A stretch of DNA of 14,317 nt from an uncultured Oscillospiraceae bacterium. Its GTDB lineage: Bacteria > Bacillota > Clostridia > Oscillospirales > Oscillospiraceae. Made by a program: the position numbers and the translations under genes. The stretch spans positions 1-14,317 of the forward strand of contig CAJOFI010000018.1 in assembly GCA_905233595.1 (NCBI GenBank). Reading direction: 5' to 3'. The notes below the pieces were generated by a model, which was not told where the DNA came from, did not search any database, and saw nothing but the letters and a program-made list of their open reading frames with translations. Of this stretch, positions 1-7,210 are shown piece after piece. Each line of letters starts with the position of its first letter. The first letter of the stretch is position 1.

Positions 1-172
1 TGCCACGGAATAAGATGCGCAAAGATGGCTTAGGATTTTTCGCCTGTAGCAAGGCGTCAAAGCGCAGGAATACTTTGTGTATTGCAAGCTTTGACAACGA
101 AGCTACAGGCGAAAAAGGCAAGCCAGATTGCACAGATTATTTCGTGACAGTTCCTTATTTCGGAACAGTTCC
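1..172 (+). repeat. Palindromic repeat element, copy 1 (left end cut by the window edge)
   Basis: This copy has the same layout as the full copy at 10277-10437. Perfect 15-base inner arms (TTTTTCGCCTGTAGC at 36-50 and its complement at 102-116) enclose a small hairpin, AATAC-TTTGT-GTATT, at 69-83. Outside the inner arms, bases 1-35 pair imperfectly with 117-154, giving terminal inverted repeats of roughly 50 bases. By comparison with copy 2 only about five bases (GGAAC) are missing on the left. The right terminus is doubled: two 18-base units ending in CAGTTCC lie head to tail at 137-154 and 155-172. No transposase is encoded and the frame seen in one copy is broken by indels in another, so I read it as non-coding. 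It could be a MITE-like element or a dispersed structured RNA or DNA palindrome. Confidence 0.8.
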
Positions 173-215
173 TTATTGTTCTTTGCACACAAAACTGTAC
201 AGTTACACTTATAAG

Positions 216-260
216 AGAGGGCTGAGAAAAACTCGCAGTTTTTCTCAGCCCTCTTTTTTT
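216..260 (+). terminator. Strong intrinsic terminator, plus strand
   Basis: Perfect 18-base arms at 216-233 and 237-254 flank a CGC loop and are followed by a run of seven T at 254-260. The T-run follows the stem only in the rightward direction, so it serves a plus-strand gene lying left of the window, with the repeat element between that gene and its terminator. Confidence 0.85.
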
Positions 261-263
261 ATA

Positions 264-292
264 ATCGTCGCGAAGCGACACCATAGTGATGC
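264..292. repeat. GTCGC-GAA-GCGAC palindrome unit
   Basis: A 13-base hairpin (GTCGCGAAGCGAC) with conserved flanks reading, on the minus strand, ATCACTATGGTGTCGC then TTCGCGACGATTAT. The same unit recurs around 2905-2928, 8365-8388 and 10544-10572. Here it lacks the long outer arms found at other sites. Confidence 0.65.
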
Positions 293-298
293 CCAACC

Positions 299-331
299 GG
301 GGCTGTAAAAAAAGGAGTTTTTTACAGCCCC
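299..331 (-). terminator. Terminator-like hairpin behind glgP
   Basis: Arms GGGGCTGTAAAAAA (299-312) and its complement (318-331) enclose a five-base loop, ten bases beyond the glgP stop. The arms are identical to those of the hairpin behind glmM (12774-12806). There is no clear T-run after the stem on the minus strand (GGTTGGGC follows), so efficiency as a classical intrinsic terminator is uncertain; position behind two unrelated genes supports a 3'-end role. Confidence 0.6.
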
Positions 332-341
332 TCTGTTATTG

Positions 342-2741
342 TTACATCAGGTGCCAGATGTTCTTCGCGTACTCTTCGATGGCGCGGTCGGCGGCGAAGA
401 AGCCGCTCTGCGCGGTGTTCATGATGGCGAGGCGGGCGCGCTCGTCATCGTCCTTGATGCGATCGTACATACGGCTCTGGCAGTCGGCGTAGGCGCGGTA
501 GTCGGCGATCAGCATATAGGGGTCGCCGCCGTAGAGCAGGCCGGAGACCAGGTCGGAATAGCTCTTGCCGTCGCGGAAGCCCTCGCGGAAGCGGTTCATG
601 ATGCGCATGATCTCGCCGTCGGACTGCGCCATGCCGTTGGGGTCGTAGCCGTGGCGGCGCCAGTTGGCGATCTCGTCGGTGTGCAGGCCGAAGAGGAACA
701 TGTTCTCGTCGCCCAGGCGCTCGTACATCTCGACGTTCGCGCCGTCGAGCGTGCCGATGGTCACGGCGCCGTTCATCATCAGCTTCATGCAGCCGGTGCC
801 GGAAGCCTCCTTACCGGCGGTGGAGATCTGCTCGGAGACCTCGGCGGCGGGCACGATGGCCTCGGCGGCGCTGACGCGGTAGTTCTCCACGAAGCAGACC
901 TGCAGGCGATCCTTGCAGACGGGGTCGTTGTTGATGTCGTCCTGCATGCTCAAAAGCAGCTCGATGATGCGCTTGGCGACGCGGTAGCCCGCGGCGGCCT
1001 TGGCGCCGAAGACGAAGGTGCGGGGCACGAAGTCCTGGTTGGGATTGTCGTGAAGCTGCATCTGCAGGCTCGCGATGCGCATCGCGCACAAAAGCTGGCG
1101 CTTATACTCGTGCAGACGCTTGACCTGCACGTCGATGATGGCGTCGGGATTCAGCTCCGCGCCCTGGTTGCGCTTGCAGAAGGCGGCGAGCTGCTTCTTG
1201 TTCTCCAGCTTGATGGCGTTGACCTTGGCGCGCACTTCGCTGTCAGAGGCAAAGTCGGCGAACCTGATGAGCTCCTCGGGCTTGGTGATGTAGCCCTCGC
1301 CGATGGTCTCGCAGAGCAGGCCGTGCAGGCCGGGGTTGATCTGGGTGAGCCAGCGGCGGTGGTCGATGCCGTTGGTGACGTGGGTGAAGCGGTTGGGGCG
1401 CAGGGTGTAGACATCGTGGAACAGGTCGTCCTTCAGGATCTCGCCGTGCAGACGGGAGACGCCGTTGACCATGTAGCAGGCGGCAAGGCACATATTGGCC
1501 ATATGTACCTGGTTGTCGCGGATGATGAGGTTGCGGCCCACGCGCTCATCCCAGTTGAAGTTGTAGACGAGGTAGTCGCACCAGCGGCGGTTGATCTCGC
1601 ACATGATCTCCCACAGCCGGGGCAGCAGCTGCTGCATCAGGCTCTGCGGCCACTTCTCGAGCGCCTCGCTCATAACGGTGTGGTTCGTGTAGGCGACGCT
1701 CTCCTTGACGATGTTCCAGGCCTCGTCCCAGCCCATGCCGTAGTCGTCCATGAAGATGCGCATCAGCTCGGGGATGATGAGGGTGGGGTGGGTGTCGTTG
1801 ATCTGGATGGTGTGGTGCTTGGCGAAGGAGCGGATGTCGCCCCACTTGCGGATGTGCTTTCTCACCACGTCCTGCGCGGTGGCGGAGACGAAGAAGTACT
1901 GCTGCTTGAGGCGCAGGGTCTTGCCCTCCATGTGATCGTCCGCCGGGTAGAGCACCTTGGTGATGACCTCGGCCATGGTGCGCTGCTCCATGCTGCGTAC
2001 GTACTCGCCCTCGGAGAAGAGGTACATATCGAGGAAGTTGCGGCTCTCGGAATCCCAGAGGCGCAGGGTGTTGATCTTCTTGCCACCGTAGCCCGCGATC
2101 AGCATGTCGCGCGGCACGGCGACCACGGCGTCGTAGCCGGTGTGCTCGGCGTGGTAACGGCCGAAGTTGTCCCAATGCGGGGAGATCTGGCCGCCGAAGC
2201 GAACCTCCACCGCGTCCTCATAGCGGGGGATGAGCCAGCTCTCGGCCGCAGTGCGCCAGTTGTCGGCGATCTCGGTCTGGCGGCCGTCGCGGAACTTCTG
2301 CTTGAAAATGCCCAGCTCATAGCAGATGGAGTAGCCCGTCGCCTCCATGTCGAGGGTGGCCATGCTGTCCATGTAGCAGGCGGCGAGACGGCCAAGGCCG
2401 CCGTTGCCGAGGCCGGCGTCCGGCTCTTCCTCAAAGATGTCGGATGCGTTGCGCCCCATGTCCTCCAGCGCGCCCACCAGGGCTTCGCCGAGGCCGAGGT
2501 TGAAGGCGTTCTTCATGAGGCTGCGGCCCATGAGGAACTCCATCGACATATAGTGCACTTCCTTCTCGGAGGAGCAGGGATCCTCCGCCGTGAGGAAGCG
2601 GCTCATGATCTCGCGGATCACGATCGCCGAGGCCTGGAAAATCTGCTCGTCGGTGGCGGCTTCGCCGGTGGTGGTGAAGTGGGCACAGAGCTTATCTTCG
2701 ATGGCGCTGCGCATCTCGTCGCGGGAAATCTGTCCAATCAT
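342..2741 (-). CDS. glgP: Glycogen phosphorylase (glycogen/starch/alpha-glucan phosphorylase, GT35)
   Basis: Cytosolic PLP enzyme that cleaves terminal alpha-1,4 glucose units from glycogen with phosphate, yielding glucose-1-phosphate. The 799-residue length is normal for the family. Visible family blocks include YMSMEFLMGRSL near residue 65, GNGGLGRLAAC near 113, QINDTHPTLIIPELMR near 310, and the PLP site EASGTGCMKLMMNGA with the Schiff-base lysine at K653. The more usual residue at the C in GTGCMK is N, a mild substitution. The ATG start has a GGAGG at 2751-2755 with nine bases spacing. The gene lies 221 bases behind glgD in the same direction, a gap filled with palindromes. I find no convincing promoter there, so it may be read through from glgCD or have a weak promoter of its own. 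Function is well supported by the motifs; substrate preference (glycogen or shorter maltodextrins) cannot be read from sequence. Confidence 0.97.
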   Translation of the reverse strand: MIGQISRDEMRSAIEDKLCAHFTTTGEAATDEQIFQASAIVIREIMSRFLTAEDPCSSEKEVHYMSMEFLMGRSLMKNAFNLGLGEALVGALEDMGRNASDIFEEEPDAGLGNGGLGRLAACYMDSMATLDMEATGYSICYELGIFKQKFRDGRQTEIADNWRTAAESWLIPRYEDAVEVRFGGQISPHWDNFGRYHAEHTGYDAVVAVPRDMLIAGYGGKKINTLRLWDSESRNFLDMYLFSEGEYVRSMEQRTMAEVITKVLYPADDHMEGKTLRLKQQYFFVSATAQDVVRKHIRKWGDIRSFAKHHTIQINDTHPTLIIPELMRIFMDDYGMGWDEAWNIVKESVAYTNHTVMSEALEKWPQSLMQQLLPRLWEIMCEINRRWCDYLVYNFNWDERVGRNLIIRDNQVHMANMCLAACYMVNGVSRLHGEILKDDLFHDVYTLRPNRFTHVTNGIDHRRWLTQINPGLHGLLCETIGEGYITKPEELIRFADFASDSEVRAKVNAIKLENKKQLAAFCKRNQGAELNPDAIIDVQVKRLHEYKRQLLCAMRIASLQMQLHDNPNQDFVPRTFVFGAKAAAGYRVAKRIIELLLSMQDDINNDPVCKDRLQVCFVENYRVSAAEAIVPAAEVSEQISTAGKEASGTGCMKLMMNGAVTIGTLDGANVEMYERLGDENMFLFGLHTDEIANWRRHGYDPNGMAQSDGEIMRIMNRFREGFRDGKSYSDLVSGLLYGGDPYMLIADYRAYADCQSRMYDRIKDDDERARLAIMNTAQSGFFAADRAIEEYAKNIWHLM

Positions 2742-2786
2742 ATAGAAAAACCTCCAAATTGATACGAATCCTTCTGTTTATATGCC

Positions 2787-2838
2787 GTAGGGACGGCTAT
2801 CGGCCGCCTGTGCGCGGGCGGCTCATAGCTGTCCCTAC
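2787..2838. repeat. Long two-part hairpin between glgD and glgP
   Basis: Arms GTAGGGACGGCTAT (2787-2800) and ATAGCTGTCCCTAC (2825-2838) pair with one G-T step; inside them GCCGCC (2803-2808) pairs with GGCGGC (2817-2822). The 52-base unit resembles REP-type extragenic palindromes. Only one copy is in the window, so family status is inference. A second small hairpin, CGCCCCC-GGAT-GGGGGCG, follows at 2840-2857. Confidence 0.7.
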
Positions 2839-2888
2839 ACGCCCCCGGATGGGGGCGCGCAGGGAATGAATATTGAAAATTGAAGACT

Positions 2889-2961
2889 GAAGAATGAATA
2901 ATTGCGGTGTCGCTTCGCGACGAATTATGATCCGCCCCCGAAGAGAACGCCTTCATTCTTC
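2889..2961. repeat. Composite nested palindrome, copy A (glgD-glgP gap)
   Basis: Outer arms GAAGAATGAA (2889-2898) and TTCATTCTTC (2952-2961), then ATAATT/AATTAT (2898-2903 and 2923-2928), then the core GTCGC-TTC-GCGAC (2909-2921). The right outer arm abuts the glgD stop codon. The left arm continues into a degenerate short tandem tract (about 2863-2900) with a TGAA motif every six to eight bases. Confidence 0.7.
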
Positions 2962-2962
2962 A

Positions 2963-4075
2963 TTAGATCTTGGTGCCTTTGGGAACGACGAGCGGGAGCT
3001 TGTCGCTGCCGGTCAGGACAGTTCCGGAGGAGAAGCCGGTCTCCTTATCGGCGATGACGTAGCTGAGCTGGCTGTTCTCATCGACGATGCCGCCACGCAT
3101 GATGATGCTGTTTTTGACCTTGGCGCCCTTGGCGATGCGCACGCCGGAGAAGACCACGCAGTTCTCCACCTCGCCCTCGATGCGGCAGTTGTCCGCGATG
3201 AGGCTGTTGCGGGCGACGGCGCCTTCCCCGTAATAGGTGCTGACGTACTCATGGATCTTGGTGCGCACGGGGCGCTCGGCCGGGAATACCTCGCGGCGCA
3301 GGGCGGGATCGAGCATATCCTTGTTGGCGCGGTAGAACTCCTCGACCGTGCGGATGGCGTTGGCGTAGCCGTGGTGGACGTAGACGTCCATCTTGCCGCC
3401 TGCGGAGAGGAAGAGGTTCAGCGCGTCCTTATGGAAGGCGTAGAGGTTCATGGCCTCGCAGCGGTCCATGAGCTGGAGCAGGGTGTCCTTGTGGATGATG
3501 TAGGCCTCAAGACCGGGCAGACCCTCGCCGTCGTTGCGGCGGTAGAGATCAATGCGGCGGACGTAGCCGTCGGGCCCGACGATGAAGCGGTGGTGCTGAC
3601 CCATGGGGGTGTTCACGCCGCAGATGGCGGTGATCTCGGCATCCCCGGCCTCGTGCTTGCGGATGGCGGCGTCCAGGTCGATGTTCGCGACCATGCTGCC
3701 AAGCATCAGGACGACGTGCTTCTGCGGGATGTCGCGGATATAGGTGGAGACGGCGTTAAGCGCCTCGATGGTGCCGATGTAGTTACCGGTGTGGTACTCG
3801 GGCAGGCCGAAGGGGGGCAGCATGCGCAGACCGCCGGTGGCGCGGCTCATGTCCCAGGACTTGCCGCTTCCCAGGTGGTCGAGCAGGGACTGATAGTTGC
3901 GCTGCATGATAACGCCGCAATCGAGGATGCCGGCGTTGCGCAGGGAGGACAGGGGAAAGTCGATCAGACGGTATCTGCCGCAGAAGGGCAGGGACGCGGC
4001 GCTGCGGGCGCTGACAAGCTCGCGCAGCTCGGGCGTAGTCTGATAGGCGAAAATGACACCGTGGTAATTTCTCAT
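2963..4075 (-). CDS. glgD: GlgD, non-catalytic-type subunit of glucose-1-phosphate adenylyltransferase
   Basis: A 370-residue paralogue of GlgC. It keeps the nucleotidyltransferase fold landmarks (LPFCGRYRLIDFPLSSLRNAGI near 30-50, SWDMSRATGG near 73, a C-terminal left-handed beta-helix from about 280). It lacks the glycine-rich AGGQGSRL loop at the N-terminus, and the GlgC metal-site segment GDHIYKMDY is replaced by LGSMVANIDL. In Firmicutes such GlgD proteins pair with GlgC and raise its activity; that role is family knowledge. The start lies three bases after the glgC stop, and its ribosome site (GAGGAGG) is formed by the last GlgC codons (Glu-Glu-Val), which points to translational coupling and a GlgC-GlgD complex. 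Alternative: a weakly active enzyme in its own right, less likely given the lost motifs. Confidence 0.95.
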   Translation of the reverse strand: MRNYHGVIFAYQTTPELRELVSARSAASLPFCGRYRLIDFPLSSLRNAGILDCGVIMQRNYQSLLDHLGSGKSWDMSRATGGLRMLPPFGLPEYHTGNYIGTIEALNAVSTYIRDIPQKHVVLMLGSMVANIDLDAAIRKHEAGDAEITAICGVNTPMGQHHRFIVGPDGYVRRIDLYRRNDGEGLPGLEAYIIHKDTLLQLMDRCEAMNLYAFHKDALNLFLSAGGKMDVYVHHGYANAIRTVEEFYRANKDMLDPALRREVFPAERPVRTKIHEYVSTYYGEGAVARNSLIADNCRIEGEVENCVVFSGVRIAKGAKVKNSIIMRGGIVDENSQLSYVIADKETGFSSGTVLTGSDKLPLVVPKGTKI

Positions 4076-4078
4076 GGC

Positions 4079-5272
4079 TCAGACCTCCTCTCCGGTGTAG
4101 ATCATGGCCCCGGCGGCAACCGTGGCGTTCTTGCGGATGCGGATATTGGGGCCGCAGGTGGCAACGGACATATTGCCGTTCTCGTCGCGGTCAGCGCCGA
4201 CCTTGGCGCCGGCTTCGACGACGGTGTTCTCGCCGATAATGGCGTACTTGACCACCGCGCCGGACTCGACCACCGCGCCGGGCATCAGCACGCTGTAAGC
4301 GACCTCAGCGCCCGCGGCGACGACCACGTTGGGAGAGAGGACGGAGTTATCGACGTAGCCGTCGATCTCGCAGCCCTCGGTGACGATGGAATGCACGACC
4401 TTCGCGCTGTTGCCGATGTAGTGCGGCGGGCAGACGGGGCTGCGGGAGGCGATGGGCCAGCTATCGTCGTAGAGATTGATGGCGGTGTTGGAGAGAAGGT
4501 CCATGTTCGCGTCCCACAGGGAGCTGATGGTGCCGACGTCGCGCCAGTAGCCGGAGAAGCGGTACGGCCAGATCTTCTCGCCCGCAGCGAGCATGTTGGG
4601 GATGATGTTCTTGCCGAAGTCCTTGGAGGAGTTGGGGTCGTTCTCGTCGGCGATCAGCGCCTCGCGCAGCTTCTTCCAGTCGAAGATGTAGATGCCCATG
4701 GAGGCAAGGTTGCTCTTCGGGTGGGCGGGCTTCTCCTCAAACTGCTCGACGTAGCCGTCGGGGCCGGGGTTGAGGATGCCGAGACGGGTGGCCTCCTCCA
4801 TGGTGACCTCCTGCACGGCGATGGTGAGGGCGGCGCCCTTCTCCCGGTGCTCGCGCAGCATATCGGCGTAGTCCATCTTATAGATGTGGTCGCCGGAGAG
4901 GATCAGCACGGTGTCGGGGTCGTAGTTCTCGATGAAGGCGAGGTTCTGGTAGATGGCGTTGGCCGTACCGGTAAACCAGGAGCCCTGCTCGTGCGCGCCG
5001 AGGTAGGGGGGCAGGATGTACACGCCGCCGTCGGACACGTCCAGATCCCAGGACTGGCCGATGCCGATGTAGCTGTTGAGCTGGAGGGGCTTGTACTGGG
5101 TCAGGACACCCACGGTGTCGATGCCGGAGTTGGCGCAGTTGGAGAGGGGGAAGTCGATGATGCGGTACTTACCGCCGAAGGGAACGCTGGGTTTGGCGAC
5201 GCTCTGGGTCAGCGCGTACAGACGGGAGCCCTGACCGCCGGCCAGGAGCATCGCAATGCAGCTTTTCTTCAT
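4079..5272 (-). CDS. glgC: Glucose-1-phosphate adenylyltransferase (ADP-glucose pyrophosphorylase)
   Basis: Makes ADP-glucose from ATP and glucose-1-phosphate, the committed step of bacterial glycogen synthesis. The 397-residue protein shows AGGQGSRL (11-18), [20 protein letters not shown] (27-46), [12 protein letters not shown] (99-110), the metal-site block [11 protein letters not shown] (125-135, D128 and D134), and the sugar-phosphate-site block [11 protein letters not shown] (178-188). A hexapeptide beta-helix occupies the C-terminal third. Start ATG has a near-perfect AGGAGG (5279-5284) six bases upstream. The 53-base gap to pth has no obvious promoter, so co-transcription with pth is possible. 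The missing partners glgA and glgB must lie elsewhere or outside the window. Confidence 0.98.
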   Translation of the reverse strand: MKKSCIAMLLAGGQGSRLYALTQSVAKPSVPFGGKYRIIDFPLSNCANSGIDTVGVLTQYKPLQLNSYIGIGQSWDLDVSDGGVYILPPYLGAHEQGSWFTGTANAIYQNLAFIENYDPDTVLILSGDHIYKMDYADMLREHREKGAALTIAVQEVTMEEATRLGILNPGPDGYVEQFEEKPAHPKSNLASMGIYIFDWKKLREALIADENDPNSSKDFGKNIIPNMLAAGEKIWPYRFSGYWRDVGTISSLWDANMDLLSNTAINLYDDSWPIASRSPVCPPHYIGNSAKVVHSIVTEGCEIDGYVDNSVLSPNVVVAAGAEVAYSVLMPGAVVESGAVVKYAIIGENTVVEAGAKVGADRDENGNMSVATCGPNIRIRKNATVAAGAMIYTGEEV

Positions 5273-5325
5273 AAGCAGCCTCCTTTATTAAATTTTTTCT
5301 TTGTTCGTATTCTTCAGATGAAAGC

Positions 5326-5916
5326 TCATCCGTTGTACAGATTCATGGTGCGCTCGGCGCCGTTTCGGATGTAACACTCCACGGCCTGCGCGGCGCGCGC
5401 GGCGGCCTTCTGAATATCCTCCGCGTCCTGGTTTTTGAAGACGGAGAGCACCCAGTCGGCCATGTCATAGTCCGGGTGGGGCGGCGCGCCGACGCCGATG
5501 CGGACGCGGGGGAACTGCTCGCTGCCAAGGCAGGCGATGATGCTCTTGAGCCCGTTGTGCCCCCCGGCCGAGCCCTTGGCGCGCACGCGGAGCTTCCCGA
5601 TGGGAAGGGCGATCTCGTCGGAGACGACGATCACGCGCTCGGGCGGGATCTTATAGAATTTCGCGGCCTCGGCCACAGCCTCACCGGAGAGGTTCATATA
5701 GGTCTGCGGCTTCATCAGCAGCACCTTCTCGCCGCCGAGCTCCGCCGCTGCGGTCAGGGCGTGGAAGCGCGCCTTGTTGATACTCAGCCCCTTGTCCTTC
5801 GCGAGCGCCTCGGAAGCGAGAAAGCCCGCGTTGTGCCGCGTCATCTCATAGCGCGGCCCGGGGTTGCCGAGAAAGACGGCGAGCCAGCTTACACCGTTGG
5901 TTCTTGACTCAAACAT
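5326..5916 (-). CDS. pth: Peptidyl-tRNA hydrolase
   Basis: Releases tRNA from peptidyl-tRNAs that drop off the ribosome; essential and cytosolic. The 196-residue protein keeps the family active-site residues: N18 in LGNPG, H28 in TRHNAGF, N75 in YMNLSG, D100 in VVSDEIALP, and SAGGHNGLKSI after it. The block after D100 reads DEIALP where DDLDLP or DELDLP is usual. A TAA stop lies two codons upstream in frame and no other start precedes the essential LGNPG, so ATG at 5914-5916 must be the start. No Shine-Dalgarno sequence precedes it; instead TATAAT sits two bases upstream. The first dozen residues extend beyond the E. coli-type start, as in some Clostridial homologues. It lies between prs and glgC in the same direction, separated from prs by a composite palindrome. 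Confidence 0.95.
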   Translation of the reverse strand: MFESRTNGVSWLAVFLGNPGPRYEMTRHNAGFLASEALAKDKGLSINKARFHALTAAAELGGEKVLLMKPQTYMNLSGEAVAEAAKFYKIPPERVIVVSDEIALPIGKLRVRAKGSAGGHNGLKSIIACLGSEQFPRVRIGVGAPPHPDYDMADWVLSVFKNQDAEDIQKAAARAAQAVECYIRNGAERTMNLYNG

Positions 5917-5941
5917 ATATTATATAAGTGAATAGAGAATC

Positions 5942-6014
5942 GTGAAGAGTGAAAAGCTATGGTGTCGCTGTTACCCGAAGGGGACACCTTAACTGTTCAC
6001 TACTCACTTTTCAC
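5942..6014. repeat. Composite nested palindrome, copy B (prs-pth gap)
   Basis: Outer arms GTGAAGAGTGA (5942-5952) and TCACTTTTCAC (6004-6014) pair with one G-T step. Inside, GGTGTC (5961-5966) pairs with GACACC (5983-5988) and encloses CCC-GAA-GGG (5974-5982) with a seven-base bulge. The layout parallels copies at 2889-2961 and 8318-8402, but the arm sequences differ. It fills most of the 106-base gap; no terminator with a T-run is seen. Confidence 0.7.
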
Positions 6015-6022
6015 CGTTTCCC

Positions 6023-6988
6023 TCAGTTCTCGAACATATTCGCGATGGAGACTTCCTCGTAGATCCTGCGGATCGCCTCGGCGAAGACGGAGGCGGTGGA
6101 GAGGTAGCGGATCTTGTCGCAGGCGGGCTTGTCGGCGGGATAGGGGATCGTGTCGAGCAGCAGCAGCTCCTGGATGCAGCTGTCGTTGATGCGCTCGATG
6201 GCGGGGCCGGAGAGCACACCGTGGGTCGCGCAGGCATAGACCTCCTTCGCGCCGCCGATCTCCTTGATCGCCTTGGCCGCGCCGCAGAGAGAGCCGGCGG
6301 TGTCCACGATATCGTCGAGCAGGATGCAGGTCTTTCCCGCGACGTTGCCGATGATGTTCATGACCTCGGACTGGTTGGCGCGCTCGCGGCGCTTGTCCAC
6401 GATGGCCATGTTCACGCCGAGCTTCATGGAGAAGTTACGCGCGCGGGCGGTGCTGCCCACGTCGGGAGAGACGACCATGATGTCCTCATTGCCCTTGCCG
6501 AAGCGGCGGACGTAGTGCTTGACAAAGAGGTTTCCGCCCATGAGGTTGTCCACGGGGATGTCGAAGAAGCCCTGGATCTGCGCGGCGTGCAGATCCATCG
6601 TCAGCACGCGGTCAGCGCCGGCGGCGGTGATGAGGTTTGCCACCAGCTTCGCGGAGATGGGGTCGCGGCTCTTGGCCTTGCGATCCTGGCGGGCATAGCC
6701 GAAGTAAGGGATGACCGCGGTGATACGCCCCGCGGACGCGCGGCGCATGGCGTCGCACATGATGAGAAGCTCCATCAGATTGTTGTTGACGGGCTTGCAG
6801 GTGGACTGTACAATAAACACATCTTTGCCGCGAACGGGCTCGAAAACCGAGATGGAGCACTCGCCGTCCGCAAACGCGGTCACGCTTGCGTTGCCGAGGG
6901 ACATGTACAGCTCAGAGCAGATGTTCTTCGCGAGCTCAGGGTTGGAATTGCCGGTGAAAACCTTAATTTCCTTGCCGTGTGAAATCAT
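6023..6988 (-). CDS. prs: Ribose-phosphate pyrophosphokinase (PRPP synthetase)
   Basis: Transfers pyrophosphate from ATP to ribose-5-phosphate, giving PRPP for purine, pyrimidine, histidine, tryptophan and NAD synthesis. The 321-residue length fits class I enzymes. Visible motifs: FADGECSISVFEPVRGKDVFIVQS (about 40-63, divergent from the common FSDGE), YFGYARQDRK near 95, the signature DLHAAQIQGFFDIPVDNL near 131, and the PRPP-binding loop LLDDIVDTAGSLCGAA near 220. The ATG start is preceded by GGAGG (6998-7002) at nine bases. An extended -10 promoter lies about 55 bases upstream, and the gene diverges from prfB. Confidence 0.97.
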   Translation of the reverse strand: MISHGKEIKVFTGNSNPELAKNICSELYMSLGNASVTAFADGECSISVFEPVRGKDVFIVQSTCKPVNNNLMELLIMCDAMRRASAGRITAVIPYFGYARQDRKAKSRDPISAKLVANLITAAGADRVLTMDLHAAQIQGFFDIPVDNLMGGNLFVKHYVRRFGKGNEDIMVVSPDVGSTARARNFSMKLGVNMAIVDKRRERANQSEVMNIIGNVAGKTCILLDDIVDTAGSLCGAAKAIKEIGGAKEVYACATHGVLSGPAIERINDSCIQELLLLDTIPYPADKPACDKIRYLSTASVFAEAIRRIYEEVSIANMFEN

Positions 6989-7041
6989 TCTCTATTTCCT
7001 CCATAGGGCCACCGCGCCGGGACAGCCTTTTTCAAATAGAC

Positions 7042-7050
7042 AGTATACCA
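7042..7050 (-). promoter_or_regulatory. Extended -10 promoter for prs
   Basis: On the minus strand the sequence reads TG-G-TATACT, an extended -10 element. No good -35 is present 17 bases upstream (CCCAAG), which fits the extended -10 class. It lies 54 bases before the prs start in the divergent prs-prfB region. Confidence 0.6.
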
Positions 7051-7116
7051 CACTTTTTGTCACTTGGGAAGAGGAATCGCACAGGATAATTCGCCAAAAA
7101 CACGAGAAAAAACGGA

Positions 7117-7145
7117 TTTACATTTGCCCTGCTTTTGTATATAAT
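7117..7145 (+). promoter_or_regulatory. Sigma-A type promoter for prfB
   Basis: TTTACA (7117-7122), a 17-base spacer and a consensus TATAAT (7140-7145). Transcription would begin near 7152, giving a leader of about 60 bases that contains a six-pair hairpin, AGCGCC-(6)-GGCGCT, at 7162-7179, ahead of GGGAGGA at 7194-7200. Confidence 0.85.
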
Positions 7146-7210
7146 ATGAAAGATGCGACACAGCGCCCCGACAGGCGCTCATCGCGACTACATGGGAGGA
7201 TATTGAAACT

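Noticed and set aside
36..116. CRISPR-like repeat array
   Set aside because: The copies are few, dispersed kilobases apart and internally palindromic, with no regular spacers and no cas genes.
15..308. Shared peptide start MxKDGxGFFACS in repeat copies 1 and 2
   Set aside because: The frames diverge after the two-T indel and run through the terminator or out of the repeat; no ribosome site. The similarity comes from the repeat DNA, not coding selection.
339..2762. 807-codon open frame opposite glgP
   Set aside because: It mirrors glgP exactly and has the Val/Ala/Asp/His-rich composition of an antisense shadow; GC-rich codon use simply avoids stops on the other strand.
2742..2790. TATAAA near 2777-2782 (minus strand) as a glgP promoter
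   Set aside because: No -35 element at an acceptable spacing; the upstream sequence is the GC-rich hairpin.
2894..5374. 826-codon open frame opposite glgC and glgD
   Set aside because: It spans two well-supported genes and their junction, has shadow composition and no recognisable domain. The length is striking but explained by codon bias.
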